Assembly: GCF_033597815.2 (NCBI RefSeq)
Contig: NZ_CP166245.1
Location: forward strand, 1,364,001-1,428,000
Reading direction: 5' to 3'
Length of the DNA stretch: 64,000 bases
Source: Staphylococcus sp. KG4-3
GTDB taxonomy: Bacteria; Bacillota; Bacilli; Staphylococcales; Staphylococcaceae
Shown: positions 28,488 through 38,209 of the stretch, one piece after another
How positions within the stretch are numbered: position 1 is the first letter of the stretch
Layout of the letters: each line of letters starts with the position of its first letter
Translations under genes and position numbers: made by a program
The notes under the pieces: generated by a model
Told to the model about the DNA's origin: nothing
Seen by the model: the letters and a program-made list of their open reading frames with translations, nothing else
Databases searched by the model: none

Positions 28488-30296
28488 ATGACTGAAACAT
28501 TGCCGTTCAGAAAAGAAGTTCCATTAGAAGAAACATGGGACGTTACAGATTTATTCATCTCAGATGATGAATTTTATCAAACTTTAACAGATACTATTAA
28601 ATCAGCTAAGGCATTTAATGCTCAATATGTTAACCAGTTGAAAGATGTACAGATAATTGAACAAGCTTTGGATGACTATTCTGAAATATTAATTCAATTA
28701 GACAGAATGGCTAATTACGCAGAATTACGCTTAAGTGTAGATACAGCCAACGAACAATCACAGACACTAAGTGCAAAATTATCTACATCTTATGGCAAAA
28801 TTGCAAGTGAGTTATCTTTTGTAGTATCAGAGATTATAGCCTTATCCGAACAAGATTTAAATGAACTAATTAATATGTCGAAATACCCCCATTTTCTTAC
28901 TAAAGTTAAATCTAAAAAAGCACATGAATTAACACCAGAAGTTGAAAAAGTATTAGCTAGTTTGTCCCCTACTTTTGATAGTGCATATGAGTTATATGGC
29001 ACTACTAAAATGTTGGACATAAACTTTGAATCTTTTGAACACAATAATCAAGCCTATCCTTTAGATTATGCAACATTTGAAAATGAATATGAAGATAATC
29101 CAGATGCAACGTTTAGAAAAACAAGCTTCAAATATTTCAGCGACGCATTACGTAAATATCAACATACTACTGCCGCTACATACAATATGCAAGTTCAGCA
29201 AGAGAAAATAGAAGCAGATTTAAGGGGTTATGACTCAGTTATTGATTATTTATTACAAGATCAAGAAGTCACACGCGATATGTTTAATCGCCAAATTGAT
29301 GTAATTATGAGTGATTTAGCTCCAATTATGCAAAAATATGCTAAGTTAATCAAACGTGTTCATGGCTTAGAAGTTATGGGGTTCGAAGATTTGAAAGTCT
29401 CTATTGATCCGGATTATGAACCAGAAATCTCGATTGAAGAATCTAAGCAATATATTTATGGTGCTTTAGAAGTCTTAGGTGAAGATTACTTAAAAATGGT
29501 TGAATCAGCGTACAATGATAGATGGATAGATTTTGCTCAAAATAAAGGTAAAGATACTGGTGCATACTGTGCAAGTCCTTACGCCTCACATTCATATATA
29601 TTTATCTCTTGGACTGGTAAAATGACTGAAACGTTTGTTCTAGCACATGAGCTTGGTCATGCTGGCCACTTCACTTTGGCACAGAAACACCAGAATTATT
29701 TAGAATCAGAAGCTTCTATGTATTTTGTTGAAGCACCGTCAACAATGAATGAAATGCTTATGTCTAATTACTTGTTCAAAAATAGTGACAATCCTAAATT
29801 TAAACGTTGGGTAATTGGTTCAATTGTTTCAAGGACTTACTATCATAATATGGTTACACATTTATTAGAAGCAGCATATCAGCGTGAAGTTTATAATAAA
29901 GTGGATAAAGGAGAATCATTAACTGCTCCTGTACTCAATCAAATTATGCTAGATGTATATGGCCAATTCTTTGGTGATAGTGTTAAATTGACTGAAGGTA
30001 CAGAATTAACATGGATGAGACAGCCTCACTATTATATGGGTTTGTATTCTTATACGTATTCTGCTGGCTTAACAATTGGTACAGTTATGTCTCAACGCAT
30101 TCAAAACGAAGGACAACCTGCAGTTGATGCTTGGTTAGAAACGTTGAAAGCTGGTGGTAGTAAATCACCTGTAGCACTTGCAGATATCGCTAATATAGAT
30201 ATCCGTACAGATGCTCCTTTAAAATCAACAATTGGCTATATAGGTAGTCTAGTGGATGAATTAGAAAAACTTACAGATGAAATTGAACAAGCATAA
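28488..30296 (+). CDS. pepF: Oligoendopeptidase F
   Basis: 602 residues, the usual length for PepF (family M3B). The zinc motif is AHELGHAGHF (His-Glu-x-x-His), with the third ligand in YFVEAPSTMNEMLMS. SYTYSAGLTIG near the C terminus is characteristic. It is a cytosolic metallopeptidase that cuts short peptides. TTAGGAGTGATTC precedes the ATG. Confidence 0.93.
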   Translation: MTETLPFRKEVPLEETWDVTDLFISDDEFYQTLTDTIKSAKAFNAQYVNQLKDVQIIEQALDDYSEILIQLDRMANYAELRLSVDTANEQSQTLSAKLSTSYGKIASELSFVVSEIIALSEQDLNELINMSKYPHFLTKVKSKKAHELTPEVEKVLASLSPTFDSAYELYGTTKMLDINFESFEHNNQAYPLDYATFENEYEDNPDATFRKTSFKYFSDALRKYQHTTAATYNMQVQQEKIEADLRGYDSVIDYLLQDQEVTRDMFNRQIDVIMSDLAPIMQKYAKLIKRVHGLEVMGFEDLKVSIDPDYEPEISIEESKQYIYGALEVLGEDYLKMVESAYNDRWIDFAQNKGKDTGAYCASPYASHSYIFISWTGKMTETFVLAHELGHAGHFTLAQKHQNYLESEASMYFVEAPSTMNEMLMSNYLFKNSDNPKFKRWVIGSIVSRTYYHNMVTHLLEAAYQREVYNKVDKGESLTAPVLNQIMLDVYGQFFGDSVKLTEGTELTWMRQPHYYMGLYSYTYSAGLTIGTVMSQRIQNEGQPAVDAWLETLKAGGSKSPVALADIANIDIRTDAPLKSTIGYIGSLVDELEKLTDEIEQA

Positions 30297-30313
30297 AGCT
30301 TGTAGAATGATAT

Positions 30314-30370
30314 AAAAGGCTCAATAATCGCAAGGTGCTAAACTTCTGTGCGACTATTGAGCCTTTTTTA
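30314..30370. terminator. Bidirectional terminator between pepF and phoU
   Basis: Stem AAAAGGCTCAATA / TATTGAGCCTTTT extended by inner CGCA/TGCG pairs, with T runs on both sides. Confidence 0.88.
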
Positions 30371-31018
30371 TTTATTATATGATTCGTAACGATCACCTGT
30401 GATGAAAAAATAAATGTTTTCAGCGATATTTGTAATATGGTCTCCTATACGCTCTAGATATCTTGCGGCTAAATGAGCTTGGCCAGCTACAAAAGGATCA
30501 TTATCTATTAAATAAGTCGTATTGACTATATTTTTATATAAATCGTCAATGTCTACATCTCTTTCGATGATCTCTTTAATTAAAGTAATATCATTGTCTC
30601 TTACAGCATCGTTTAAATCTTTTAACATTAAAAGTGCGAGTTTCCCCATTGTGTTAAGTCTTGTTAGGACGTAATTATCAATGATTTTAGCTCTAAGTCT
30701 AATTTCAGCAATATTAGCTGAGTTATCTCCAATACGTTCGAAGTCAGAAGCAATTTTCATTGCTGCCATCATTAAACGCAAATCGCTAGCAATGGGTTGT
30801 TGTTTAGTTATAAGCATGATAACTTTTTCGTTAATTTCAGTTTCAATCGCATTGATCTCTTTATCTTTGGCTATAGTTTGTCTAGCATAGTTACGATCTT
30901 CTTCACTTAATGACGTTAATGCGTATTCAATATTACGATATACATGAAGACCAAGTCGACGTAAATCTTTGATTAAATCGTCGAGTTGGCCTTCATATTT
31001 GCGTCTAATAATCGCCAT
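30368..31018 (-). CDS. phoU: Phosphate transport accessory/regulatory protein PhoU
   Basis: 216 residues, all helical, with the two PhoU repeats: DFERIGDNSANIAEI and LERIGDHITNIAENIYF, each carrying the metal-binding E/D-x-x-x-D pattern. It links the Pst transporter to the PhoR-PhoP two-component system. The start at 31018 is 7 bases after the pstB stop. The upstream extension of the frame reads through pstB and is not real. The ribosome binding site is weak, so coupling to pstB is likely. Confidence 0.92.
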   Translation of the reverse strand: MAIIRRKYEGQLDDLIKDLRRLGLHVYRNIEYALTSLSEEDRNYARQTIAKDKEINAIETEINEKVIMLITKQQPIASDLRLMMAAMKIASDFERIGDNSANIAEIRLRAKIIDNYVLTRLNTMGKLALLMLKDLNDAVRDNDITLIKEIIERDVDIDDLYKNIVNTTYLIDNDPFVAGQAHLAARYLERIGDHITNIAENIYFFITGDRYESYNK

Positions 31019-31025
31019 ATTTAAA

Positions 31026-31901
31026 TTATCCGAATCTACCAGAGATATAATCTTCTGTTTGTTTATCAGAAGGATTTGAGAAGATCTTGTCAGTATCATC
31101 GTATTCATTTACATAGCCATTAAGGAAGAATGCGGTTTTATCAGAAACACGAGCTGCTTGTTGCATATTGTGTGTCACAATAATAATCGAATATTTCTCT
31201 TTTAATTCTTGAACAAGTTCTTCAACTTTTAATGTAGAGATAGGATCTAAAGCAGAAGTTGGCTCATCCATCAGTATGACATCTGGTTCGATTGCTAATG
31301 TACGAGCGATGCAGACGCGTTGTTGCTGTCCACCTGATAAACTGTATGCATTTGTATCTAAGCGATCTTTTAATTCGTCCCATATTGCTGCGCCACGTAA
31401 TGATTTTTCTACAATTTCATCTAAAACTTTTTTATTTTTAATACCATGAATTTTAGGACCATATGTGATATTATCATAAATTGATTTAGGGAATGGGTTC
31501 GGTTGTTGGAATACCATGCCAACATTTGTTCTTAATTTTTCAACAGAATATTTATCATCAAAAATATTATTATCACGATATAAAATTTTTCCTGCTGTTT
31601 TAACAGATGGTACAAGTTCTACCATACGGTTTAATGCTTTAATATATGTTGATTTACCGCAACCAGAAGGCCCAATAATAGCAGTTACATTATTTTCTAA
31701 AATATCGAGATTAATGTTTTTTAAAGCGTGATTTTCGCCATACCATAAATCTAAGTTTTTAGTAGAATACACAATATTTTTTTGCGTATTAGGTATTTTA
31801 TTTTCCGACGCGTTTGGATCTATTGTTGCTATAGGTGTGTCGCTACGATTCGTATGTGATTGTAAATCATCATTTCTATCTTTAATTTGTTTGTTAGTCA
31901 T
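31026..31901 (-). CDS. pstB: Phosphate ABC transporter ATPase
   Basis: 291 residues. Walker [10 protein letters not shown], signature LSGGQQQR and Walker [13 protein letters not shown] are all intact, and [18 protein letters not shown] is typical of PstB. The N-terminal extension (about 45 polar residues before the ABC domain) is longer than in E. coli but usual in staphylococci. AAGGAG precedes the ATG at 31901. Confidence 0.94.
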   Translation of the reverse strand: MTNKQIKDRNDDLQSHTNRSDTPIATIDPNASENKIPNTQKNIVYSTKNLDLWYGENHALKNINLDILENNVTAIIGPSGCGKSTYIKALNRMVELVPSVKTAGKILYRDNNIFDDKYSVEKLRTNVGMVFQQPNPFPKSIYDNITYGPKIHGIKNKKVLDEIVEKSLRGAAIWDELKDRLDTNAYSLSGGQQQRVCIARTLAIEPDVILMDEPTSALDPISTLKVEELVQELKEKYSIIIVTHNMQQAARVSDKTAFFLNGYVNEYDDTDKIFSNPSDKQTEDYISGRFG

Positions 31902-32006
31902 AATTAAAACTCCTTTTTTAAAGCTATGTGCTAACATTTTCGAAAATGTTAGCACATTCCCATTTTCATAGCCTAGTTAGATAAAATCTTGTGTTCTATT
32001 ACTAAA

Positions 32007-32921
32007 TTAATATTTTTTGCTGTATTTATTTCTTAAGAATATTGCAATAGCGTTCATCAATAATAAGATTACTAGTAATACGATTATTCCTGCTGAAGCT
32101 ACGTTTTGGAATTCTGCTTGAGGTAACTTAGCCCAGTTGTAGATTGCCATTGGTAAAGCTTGGAATTGATCGAATACGCTTGATGGTAACTGTAACAAAA
32201 CAGTTGGTATACCAATAAGAATTAATGGTGCAGTTTCACCTAATGCTCTAGATAGCGCAAGTATAAAGCCTGTTAATATACCAGGTATTGCTGCTGGCAA
32301 TACAATGCGACGGATAGTTTGCCATTTATTACCACCTAGTCCATATGAAGCTTCTCTAATTGAAATAGGTACTGCTCTTATAGCTTCTTGGCTTGCAACA
32401 ATAATTACAGGTAGAATTAACAACGACATTGTCAGCGCAGCGGCTAAGATAGAATTACTTAACGCTAAAGCTTCGATGCCCATGCCTCGAACAAAAATAG
32501 TTAAACCTAGTAAACCGAATACTACTGATGGGACACCAGCTAAGTTTGAAATACTAACTTTAATAAAATTTGTAAATGCATTATCTTTAGCGTATTCTTC
32601 TAAATAAATTGCAGTTCCGACACCTAAAATAATAGAAATTGGGATAATTGTAATCATCAACCATACTGTTCCGATTAAAGCGCCCTTAATACCTGCCATC
32701 GACGGCGTTGAAGATGAGAAACTTGTGAAAAATGATGGTGTCAGATGCCCGACGCCTTTAAAGAGTGTATCTATGATTAATGCTGCTAAGACAAGTAAAC
32801 CAATCATTGTACAAGCAAAGAATGCCCATTTATTAATTTTATTAACGGATAAGCGTCCAGAGAGTTTTTTCTCAACGGTGTTTTGATCGACAAGTACTTT
32901 GCTATTGTTTGTTTCAGCCAT
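32007..32921 (-). CDS. pstA: Phosphate ABC transporter permease PstA
   Basis: 304 residues with six membrane helices. The inner-loop EAA motif region (EASYGLGGNKWQTIRRIVLPAA) contacts PstB. SRALGETAPLILIG is a PstA signature. It begins two bases after pstC ends, so the permeases are co-translated. Confidence 0.93.
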   Translation of the reverse strand: MAETNNSKVLVDQNTVEKKLSGRLSVNKINKWAFFACTMIGLLVLAALIIDTLFKGVGHLTPSFFTSFSSSTPSMAGIKGALIGTVWLMITIIPISIILGVGTAIYLEEYAKDNAFTNFIKVSISNLAGVPSVVFGLLGLTIFVRGMGIEALALSNSILAAALTMSLLILPVIIVASQEAIRAVPISIREASYGLGGNKWQTIRRIVLPAAIPGILTGFILALSRALGETAPLILIGIPTVLLQLPSSVFDQFQALPMAIYNWAKLPQAEFQNVASAGIIVLLVILLLMNAIAIFLRNKYSKKY

Positions 32922-32922
32922 A

Positions 32923-33852
32923 TTAATACTCCTCTCTGAAACGTTTTGTGATCCAATGTGATAATAAGTTCATGACTAAAGTGAAAATAAATAATGTGAA
33001 GCCTACAGCGTATATACTATAATAAATATCTGATCCAAATGTTGCGTCCCCTGTAGCTACTTGTACGATATAACCAGTCATTGTTTGAATAGAACCAGTT
33101 AAATCCAAAGAAGCAGTTGGTGTACTACCGGCTGCAAGAGACACAATCATTGTTTCGCCTATAGCACGTGATATAGCTAAAACAATTGATGCCATGATAC
33201 CCGATGTAGCTGCTGGTAACACTACTTTAGTTGCGACTTCGAATTTTGTTGCGCCTAGACCTAATGCACCTTCACGCATTTTGTTTGGAACAGAAGACAT
33301 CGCATCTTCGCTCATGCTTGAGATTAATGGTATGATCATAACCCCTACGACTAATCCTGGACTTATTGAGTTGAAACTGCCTAATTCCGGAAATATAGAA
33401 CGTAATAAAGGTGTAACAAAAGTTAAGGCAAAGAAACCAAATACGATTGTCGGGATACCAGAAAGTATTTCTAATATTGGTTTAATAATGCTTCTTGCTC
33501 TATTTGAAGCATATTCACTTAAATATAATGCTGCACCTAAACCAAGCGGTACTGCAACAACGGTAGCGATGGCTGTAATTTTTAGCGTTCCTAAGATTAA
33601 AGCCCAAATGCCATATTTAGGTGTTGATGAAAACGGATTCCATTCCATTGTAAGGAAAAAGTCTGCTAATGAAACGCGTGTAAAAAATGTGATTGTTTCT
33701 GTTAACAGTGTTACGATGATGCCAATTGTTGCTAAAATAGAGAAAACTGCAATAATGCCTAAAATTATTGGTGCAATTTTATCACTCGTACCATTCTTTT
33801 TAGCATTATTTCTTGCTATCATTTCACTTACGGAGAGGTTATTATTCGCCAT
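32923..33852 (-). CDS. pstC: Phosphate ABC transporter permease PstC
   Basis: 309 residues with six membrane helices and a polar N-terminal tail. EGALGLGATKFEVATKVVLPAA is the EAA loop, and SRAIGETMIVSLAAG matches PstC. The ATG at 33852 has AAGGAAGG upstream; earlier in-frame starts lie inside that site. A hairpin separates it from pstS. Confidence 0.93.
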   Translation of the reverse strand: MANNNLSVSEMIARNNAKKNGTSDKIAPIILGIIAVFSILATIGIIVTLLTETITFFTRVSLADFFLTMEWNPFSSTPKYGIWALILGTLKITAIATVVAVPLGLGAALYLSEYASNRARSIIKPILEILSGIPTIVFGFFALTFVTPLLRSIFPELGSFNSISPGLVVGVMIIPLISSMSEDAMSSVPNKMREGALGLGATKFEVATKVVLPAATSGIMASIVLAISRAIGETMIVSLAAGSTPTASLDLTGSIQTMTGYIVQVATGDATFGSDIYYSIYAVGFTLFIFTLVMNLLSHWITKRFREEY

Positions 33853-33892
33853 GTGAATTCCTTCCTTCTTGTAAACTCCCAATTATTTAAAA

Positions 33893-33966
33893 AAGTTGGG
33901 ACTGGAAGTGTGATGACAAAGTAGTGTACAAAGTTTACTTTGTGTCCATTCCAGAATCCCAACCCT
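33893..33966 (-). terminator. Hairpin between pstS and pstC
   Basis: Arms GTTGGGACTGGA and TCCAGAATCCCAAC pair around an inner ACAAAGTA/TACTTTGT stem. There is no good T run, so it is more likely an mRNA processing or stabilising hairpin that raises PstS above the permeases than a full stop. Confidence 0.6.
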
Positions 33967-33984
33967 TAACGATCTAATTAAAAA

Positions 33985-34938
33985 TTATTTTTCTTCTTTT
34001 TTGCTGTCTTTACTTTCTTTACCAATAATATCTTTTAATTTATCTTGTTGTTCTTTGTAATCTTTTTCAGGTAATGCTACGAAACCTGCATCTTCAGCTG
34101 ATTTACCTTTGTCTTCAAGTACAAATTTCATAAAGTCTTGGAATCCTTCATTATCTTTTAGTTTTTTCTCATTTGTGTAAATGTATAATGGTCTACTTAA
34201 AGCATAAGAACCATCTTGTATTGTTTTCTTAGTTGGCTCAGTAGTTTTACCTTCATCATCTTTAACTTTAACTTCTTTTAATTTATCTTTGTTTTGTTCG
34301 TAGAAGTTGTAACCAAAGTAACCAACACCATTTTCATTGTTTTGAACTGATTGTACTATTACGTTTGTATCAGCGTTTTTCTCAGCCTTGATATCCCCTT
34401 TATCCATTACTTCTTCGGTAAAGAAGTCATAAGTACCATGTGATTGGTCAGGTGAGAAAGCTTTGATTTCTTTTGATGGCCATTCTGAATTAACATCTTT
34501 CCAAGTTTTTGCTTCGCCTGAGTAGATTTTTTTAAGTTGTTCTTTTGTAAGTTCATCAACGAAATCATTATCTTTGTTTACTGTAATCGTTACACCATCT
34601 TGAGCAATTTTGAATTCATCATATTTAATGCCTTTATCATCTAGTTTTTTCTTTTCTTCATCTTTGATTGGTCTAGAAGCATTTGAAAAATCAGTATTCC
34701 CCGCTATGAATTTCTCAAAGCCACCACCTGTTCCTGAAGTACCAGAAGAAACTGTTACATCTGAATTATCTTTAGCAAATTTTTCATTTAGTTTTTCAAT
34801 GATTGGACCTACTGTAGAAGAGCCATCGCCCTTTACTTCTCCTTCGCCTTTACCTGAGTTTGCGTTACCGTCACCACAAGCACCTAATAAAAGTGAAGCG
34901 CCGATTGCTGTAGTACCAAATAATTGCCATTTTTTCAT
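33985..34938 (-). CDS. pstS: Phosphate-binding lipoprotein PstS
   Basis: 317 residues. The signal peptide ends in the lipobox LLGAC (Cys21). Phosphate-binding loops are [22 protein letters not shown] and [11 protein letters not shown]. The C terminus is highly charged with lysines. First gene of the pst operon; AGGAGGATG lies upstream of the start. Confidence 0.94.
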   Translation of the reverse strand: MKKWQLFGTTAIGASLLLGACGDGNANSGKGEGEVKGDGSSTVGPIIEKLNEKFAKDNSDVTVSSGTSGTGGGFEKFIAGNTDFSNASRPIKDEEKKKLDDKGIKYDEFKIAQDGVTITVNKDNDFVDELTKEQLKKIYSGEAKTWKDVNSEWPSKEIKAFSPDQSHGTYDFFTEEVMDKGDIKAEKNADTNVIVQSVQNNENGVGYFGYNFYEQNKDKLKEVKVKDDEGKTTEPTKKTIQDGSYALSRPLYIYTNEKKLKDNEGFQDFMKFVLEDKGKSAEDAGFVALPEKDYKEQQDKLKDIIGKESKDSKKEEK

Positions 34939-34997
34939 TGAAACATCCTCCTAATAAGTGAATAACCCAAAAGTTATATGTATTTATTACAGTTCCT

Positions 34998-35051
34998 ATA
35001 CTACATAATGTTTATTAAATAGAAATATAGTTAGTGTAAATGTTTCGTTAA
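34998..35051 (-). promoter_or_regulatory. Possible PhoP box and promoter of pstS
   Basis: On the minus strand TTAACG, TTTACA, TATATT and TTAATA occur at exact 11-base steps (35046, 35035, 35024, 35013), like the TTHACA-N5 repeats bound by Firmicute PhoP; two units are strong and one is poor. TAGTAT at 34998-35003 is a reasonable -10. The rest of the gap to cvfB holds only the terminator at 35191-35229. Confidence 0.5.
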
Positions 35052-35190
35052 GAAAACATTTTTGTTATTTACAATGTTTATATATTGCATATGATAATGT
35101 GTATTAGTACTAAAAATGCTTTGGTAGCAGTGTTTATAATGTGAGTGATATATTACAAAAATTCAGGGTTTGTAATATAAAAACTAAAAA

Positions 35191-35229
35191 AACCTGAAAA
35201 CAACTACTTTACCGTAGTGTTTTCAGGTT
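35191..35229 (-). terminator. Terminator of cvfB
   Basis: Stem AACCTGAAAACAACTAC / GTAGTGTTTTCAGGTT; on the minus strand TTTTTTTAG follows. It lies about 145 bases after the cvfB stop. Confidence 0.8.
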
Positions 35230-35375
35230 ATAACGTGTATTTCTATATGACGTTTTAAAGTTTTTACAAAAACATAATAGAAGTTTCTATAAAGAATAAT
35301 TTGATTTAATCATATTTTATTTCTGTATTATCATACTATTGGTTGTAAATAGTTTTTTACATTAAACTTCGTGGA

Positions 35376-36275
35376 CTATTTTTCTACTCGGTCCCAACCC
35401 TTTTGAGTCAAAGCTATTTTACCACTTTCAATGTTAATAATTTTATTTTTGTAAAGATGACCAATTGCTCTTTTAAAGGACCCTTTGCTCATGTTAAATA
35501 TTTCTTTAATGGCTTCAGGACTTGATTTATCCGAAAATGGTAGTTCCCCATTATATTCTACAAGTAAATCAAAAATGCGTTGCCCATCATCATCTAATCT
35601 TTCGTGAGCTAATGGTAAAAACGACCCGTTTAATTCACCTTTATCATTTTGGCCAATAATACGTACTTTTACATTTTCACCAAGACGTGGTTCTGCTTTA
35701 CGTTCAGATTCATGAACAAATATTTTATATCCATCTTTAGATAGTAAGAAACTACCAATTCTTAATAGACGATATGGTCTAGCTTCGATAACTTGGTTTT
35801 GCTTTTCATTTTCAAATGAAGGGGTGTACATTTGTTCGACAATAGTTTCAGTCGCTAATCGCGCAAACATATTGTTGTCTCTGTCCACACGTAAAGTAAC
35901 AAATAACTCATCACCTTGTATTGGCCATACTTCTTTTACTTTTGGTAAGTCTACCCAAGGAATTAATACCTCTCTCGGTAAACCGACATCTACATGCGCA
36001 CCATCGCGGTCTGTTTTAATTACTTTAACAAAAGCATACTTATCTGTTGTGATATCAGGCATATTTTGTGTGGCAAATAATGCTCCTGATCTGTTTGGAT
36101 AGATGAAGAAACTATATTCTTCTCCTATTTGTAATTCATCTTCTTCGTTAATTTCAGATTGGTTTAGTTTTACATCCTCGCCATTTGGTCCTTTTAATTG
36201 GTATGTTGAGCCTTCTATGCCAACAACTTCAAGAAATTCTATTGAACCTACTATATCTTTTTCATCTTGGGCCAT
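35376..36275 (-). CDS. cvfB: Conserved virulence factor B, S1-domain RNA-binding protein
   Basis: 299 residues, nearly identical in layout to S. aureus CvfB. Three S1-like beta-barrels (for example VDVGLPREVLIPWVDLPKV) are followed by a C-terminal winged helix (MSKGSFKRAIGHLYKNKIINI). In S. aureus CvfB binds RNA and affects agr-controlled exotoxins. AAGGAG precedes the ATG. Divergent from the ABC-F gene. Confidence 0.92.
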   Translation of the reverse strand: MAQDEKDIVGSIEFLEVVGIEGSTYQLKGPNGEDVKLNQSEINEEDELQIGEEYSFFIYPNRSGALFATQNMPDITTDKYAFVKVIKTDRDGAHVDVGLPREVLIPWVDLPKVKEVWPIQGDELFVTLRVDRDNNMFARLATETIVEQMYTPSFENEKQNQVIEARPYRLLRIGSFLLSKDGYKIFVHESERKAEPRLGENVKVRIIGQNDKGELNGSFLPLAHERLDDDGQRIFDLLVEYNGELPFSDKSSPEAIKEIFNMSKGSFKRAIGHLYKNKIINIESGKIALTQKGWDRVEK

Positions 36276-36418
36276 ACTTTTCTCCTTCGTACATAAATTT
36301 ATTCTTTCTTATTATAACATGCTATAAGGAAACAAGCATCAGTATAGCGAGAATGGTCGAAAGTACAAGCTAAGTGTGTTATAATTTGTCCGGTAGATTA
36401 ACGAAAAGGAGTAAATGC

Positions 36419-38023
36419 ATGTTACAAGTTACTGATGTAAGTTTACGATTTGGCGATCGTAAATTATTCGAAGATGTAAATATTAAATTTACAGATGGCA
36501 ATTGCTATGGTTTGATTGGGGCAAATGGAGCTGGTAAGTCAACATTCTTGAAGATTTTATCCGGTGAATTAGACGCTCAAACTGGCCATGTTTCAATGGG
36601 TAAAAATGAACGTTTAGCAGTGTTGAAACAAGATCACTTCGCCTTTGAAGATGAACGTGTTTTAGACGTTGTTATTAAAGGTCACGAACGTTTATATGAA
36701 GTAATGAAAGAAAAAGATGAAATTTATATGAAACCAGATTTCAGTGATGAAGACGGTATCAGAGCTGCTGAACTTGAAGGTGAATTCGCAGAAATGGATG
36801 GTTGGAATGCAGAAGCAGATGCTGGTTCCCTACTTTCTGGTCTTGGTATTAAAGCAGACTTGCAAGACAAAACGATGTCAGAATTAGAAAATAACCAAAA
36901 AGTTAAAGTGTTATTAGCACAAAGCCTCTTTGGTCAGCCAGATGTACTATTACTAGATGAGCCGACCAACGGACTAGATATTCCAGCTATAAGTTGGTTA
37001 GAAGATTTTCTTATCAATTTTGATAACACTGTTATTGTCGTATCACATGATAGACACTTTTTAAATAATGTGTGTACTCATATTGCTGATTTAGATTATG
37101 GTAAAATCAAAGTTTATGTAGGTAACTATGATTTCTGGTATCAGTCAAGTGAATTAGCTATGAAAATGGCCCAAGATCAAAATAAGAAAAAAGAAGAAAA
37201 AATTAAAGAGCTACAAGAATTTGTTGCGCGTTTCTCTGCAAACGCATCTAAATCTAAACAAGCTACAAGCCGTAAAAAGCAATTAGAGAAAATTGAACTC
37301 GATGATATTCAACCTTCTTCGCGCCGTTATCCATTTGTAAAATTCACGCCAGAACGTGAAATTGGTAACGACTTATTATTTGTAGAAAACCTATCAAAAT
37401 CAATTGATGGTGTTAAAGTTCTTGATAACATTTCATTTACAATGGATCCAAATGATAAAGCTGTATTAATTGGAGATAGTGAATTTGCTAAATCAACATT
37501 ACTGAAAATACTAGCTGGAGAAATGGAACCTGATGAAGGTACTGTAAGATGGGGTGTTACTACATCTCGCAGCTACTTCCCTAAAGATAACTCAGAATTC
37601 TTTGAAGGTGTTGACATGAATCTTGTCGATTGGTTACGCCAATACGCACCTGAGGATGAACAAACTGAAACGTTCTTACGTGGTTTCTTAGGTCGTATGT
37701 TATTTAGTGGTGAAGAAGTTAAGAAAAAAGCAAGTGTATTATCAGGTGGAGAAAAAGTGCGTTGTATGCTAAGTAAAATGATGTTATCAAGCGCAAACGT
37801 ATTATTACTTGATGAGCCTACGAACCACTTAGACTTAGAAAGTATCACTGCTGTAAATGATGGCTTGAAGAACTTTAAAGGTTCTCTTATTTTTACTTCA
37901 TATGACTTTGAATTTATCAATACAATCGCAAATCGTGTAATCGACTTAAATCCAGCTGGAGCTGTATCTAAAGAGATATCATACCAAGCTTATTTAGAAG
38001 AAACTGGTGTATTAACGAAATAA
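36419..38023 (+). CDS. ABC-F family ATPase (YkpA/YbiT-like)
   Basis: 534 residues with two ABC domains joined by the charged linker typical of ABC-F proteins (KKEEKIKELQEFVARFSANASKSK). Domain 1 has GANGAGKST and LLLDEPTNGLD, but the signature is the degenerate ELENNQKVKV. Domain 2 has LSGGEKVRC and LLLDEPTNHLD, but its P-loop is GDSEFAKST, missing the usual glycines. B. subtilis YkpA shows comparable changes. No membrane helices: these proteins act on ribosomes. The ATG at 36419 has AAAAGGAG upstream; the frame's 15-codon extension is not credible. Confidence 0.9.
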   Translation: MLQVTDVSLRFGDRKLFEDVNIKFTDGNCYGLIGANGAGKSTFLKILSGELDAQTGHVSMGKNERLAVLKQDHFAFEDERVLDVVIKGHERLYEVMKEKDEIYMKPDFSDEDGIRAAELEGEFAEMDGWNAEADAGSLLSGLGIKADLQDKTMSELENNQKVKVLLAQSLFGQPDVLLLDEPTNGLDIPAISWLEDFLINFDNTVIVVSHDRHFLNNVCTHIADLDYGKIKVYVGNYDFWYQSSELAMKMAQDQNKKKEEKIKELQEFVARFSANASKSKQATSRKKQLEKIELDDIQPSSRRYPFVKFTPEREIGNDLLFVENLSKSIDGVKVLDNISFTMDPNDKAVLIGDSEFAKSTLLKILAGEMEPDEGTVRWGVTTSRSYFPKDNSEFFEGVDMNLVDWLRQYAPEDEQTETFLRGFLGRMLFSGEEVKKKASVLSGGEKVRCMLSKMMLSSANVLLLDEPTNHLDLESITAVNDGLKNFKGSLIFTSYDFEFINTIANRVIDLNPAGAVSKEISYQAYLEETGVLTK

Positions 38024-38064
38024 TTAATGATTGTTTAATAATAATTAAAAATATGAAAATATAT

Positions 38065-38098
38065 TTGTCTGCGAGTTTATAATCTGGCAGACTTTTTT
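38065..38098 (+). terminator. Terminator of the ABC-F gene
   Basis: Short stem GTCTGC / GCAGAC with inner GAG/CT pairing, followed by TTTTTTAT. Confidence 0.65.
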
Positions 38099-38209
38099 AT
38101 TACTCCCCTTTTGATGATTGTAAAACAAATGTTGTAAGGGCCAATTACTTTGAAATGCTTTTCAAGAATTATATAATCATTATAAGTTTAAGCTAGGAGG
38201 AATTTGAAA

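Noticed and set aside
33194..33856. 220-codon frame opposite pstC
   Set aside because: It is the antisense shadow of a permease gene whose codon bias keeps the opposite frame open; no start signals.
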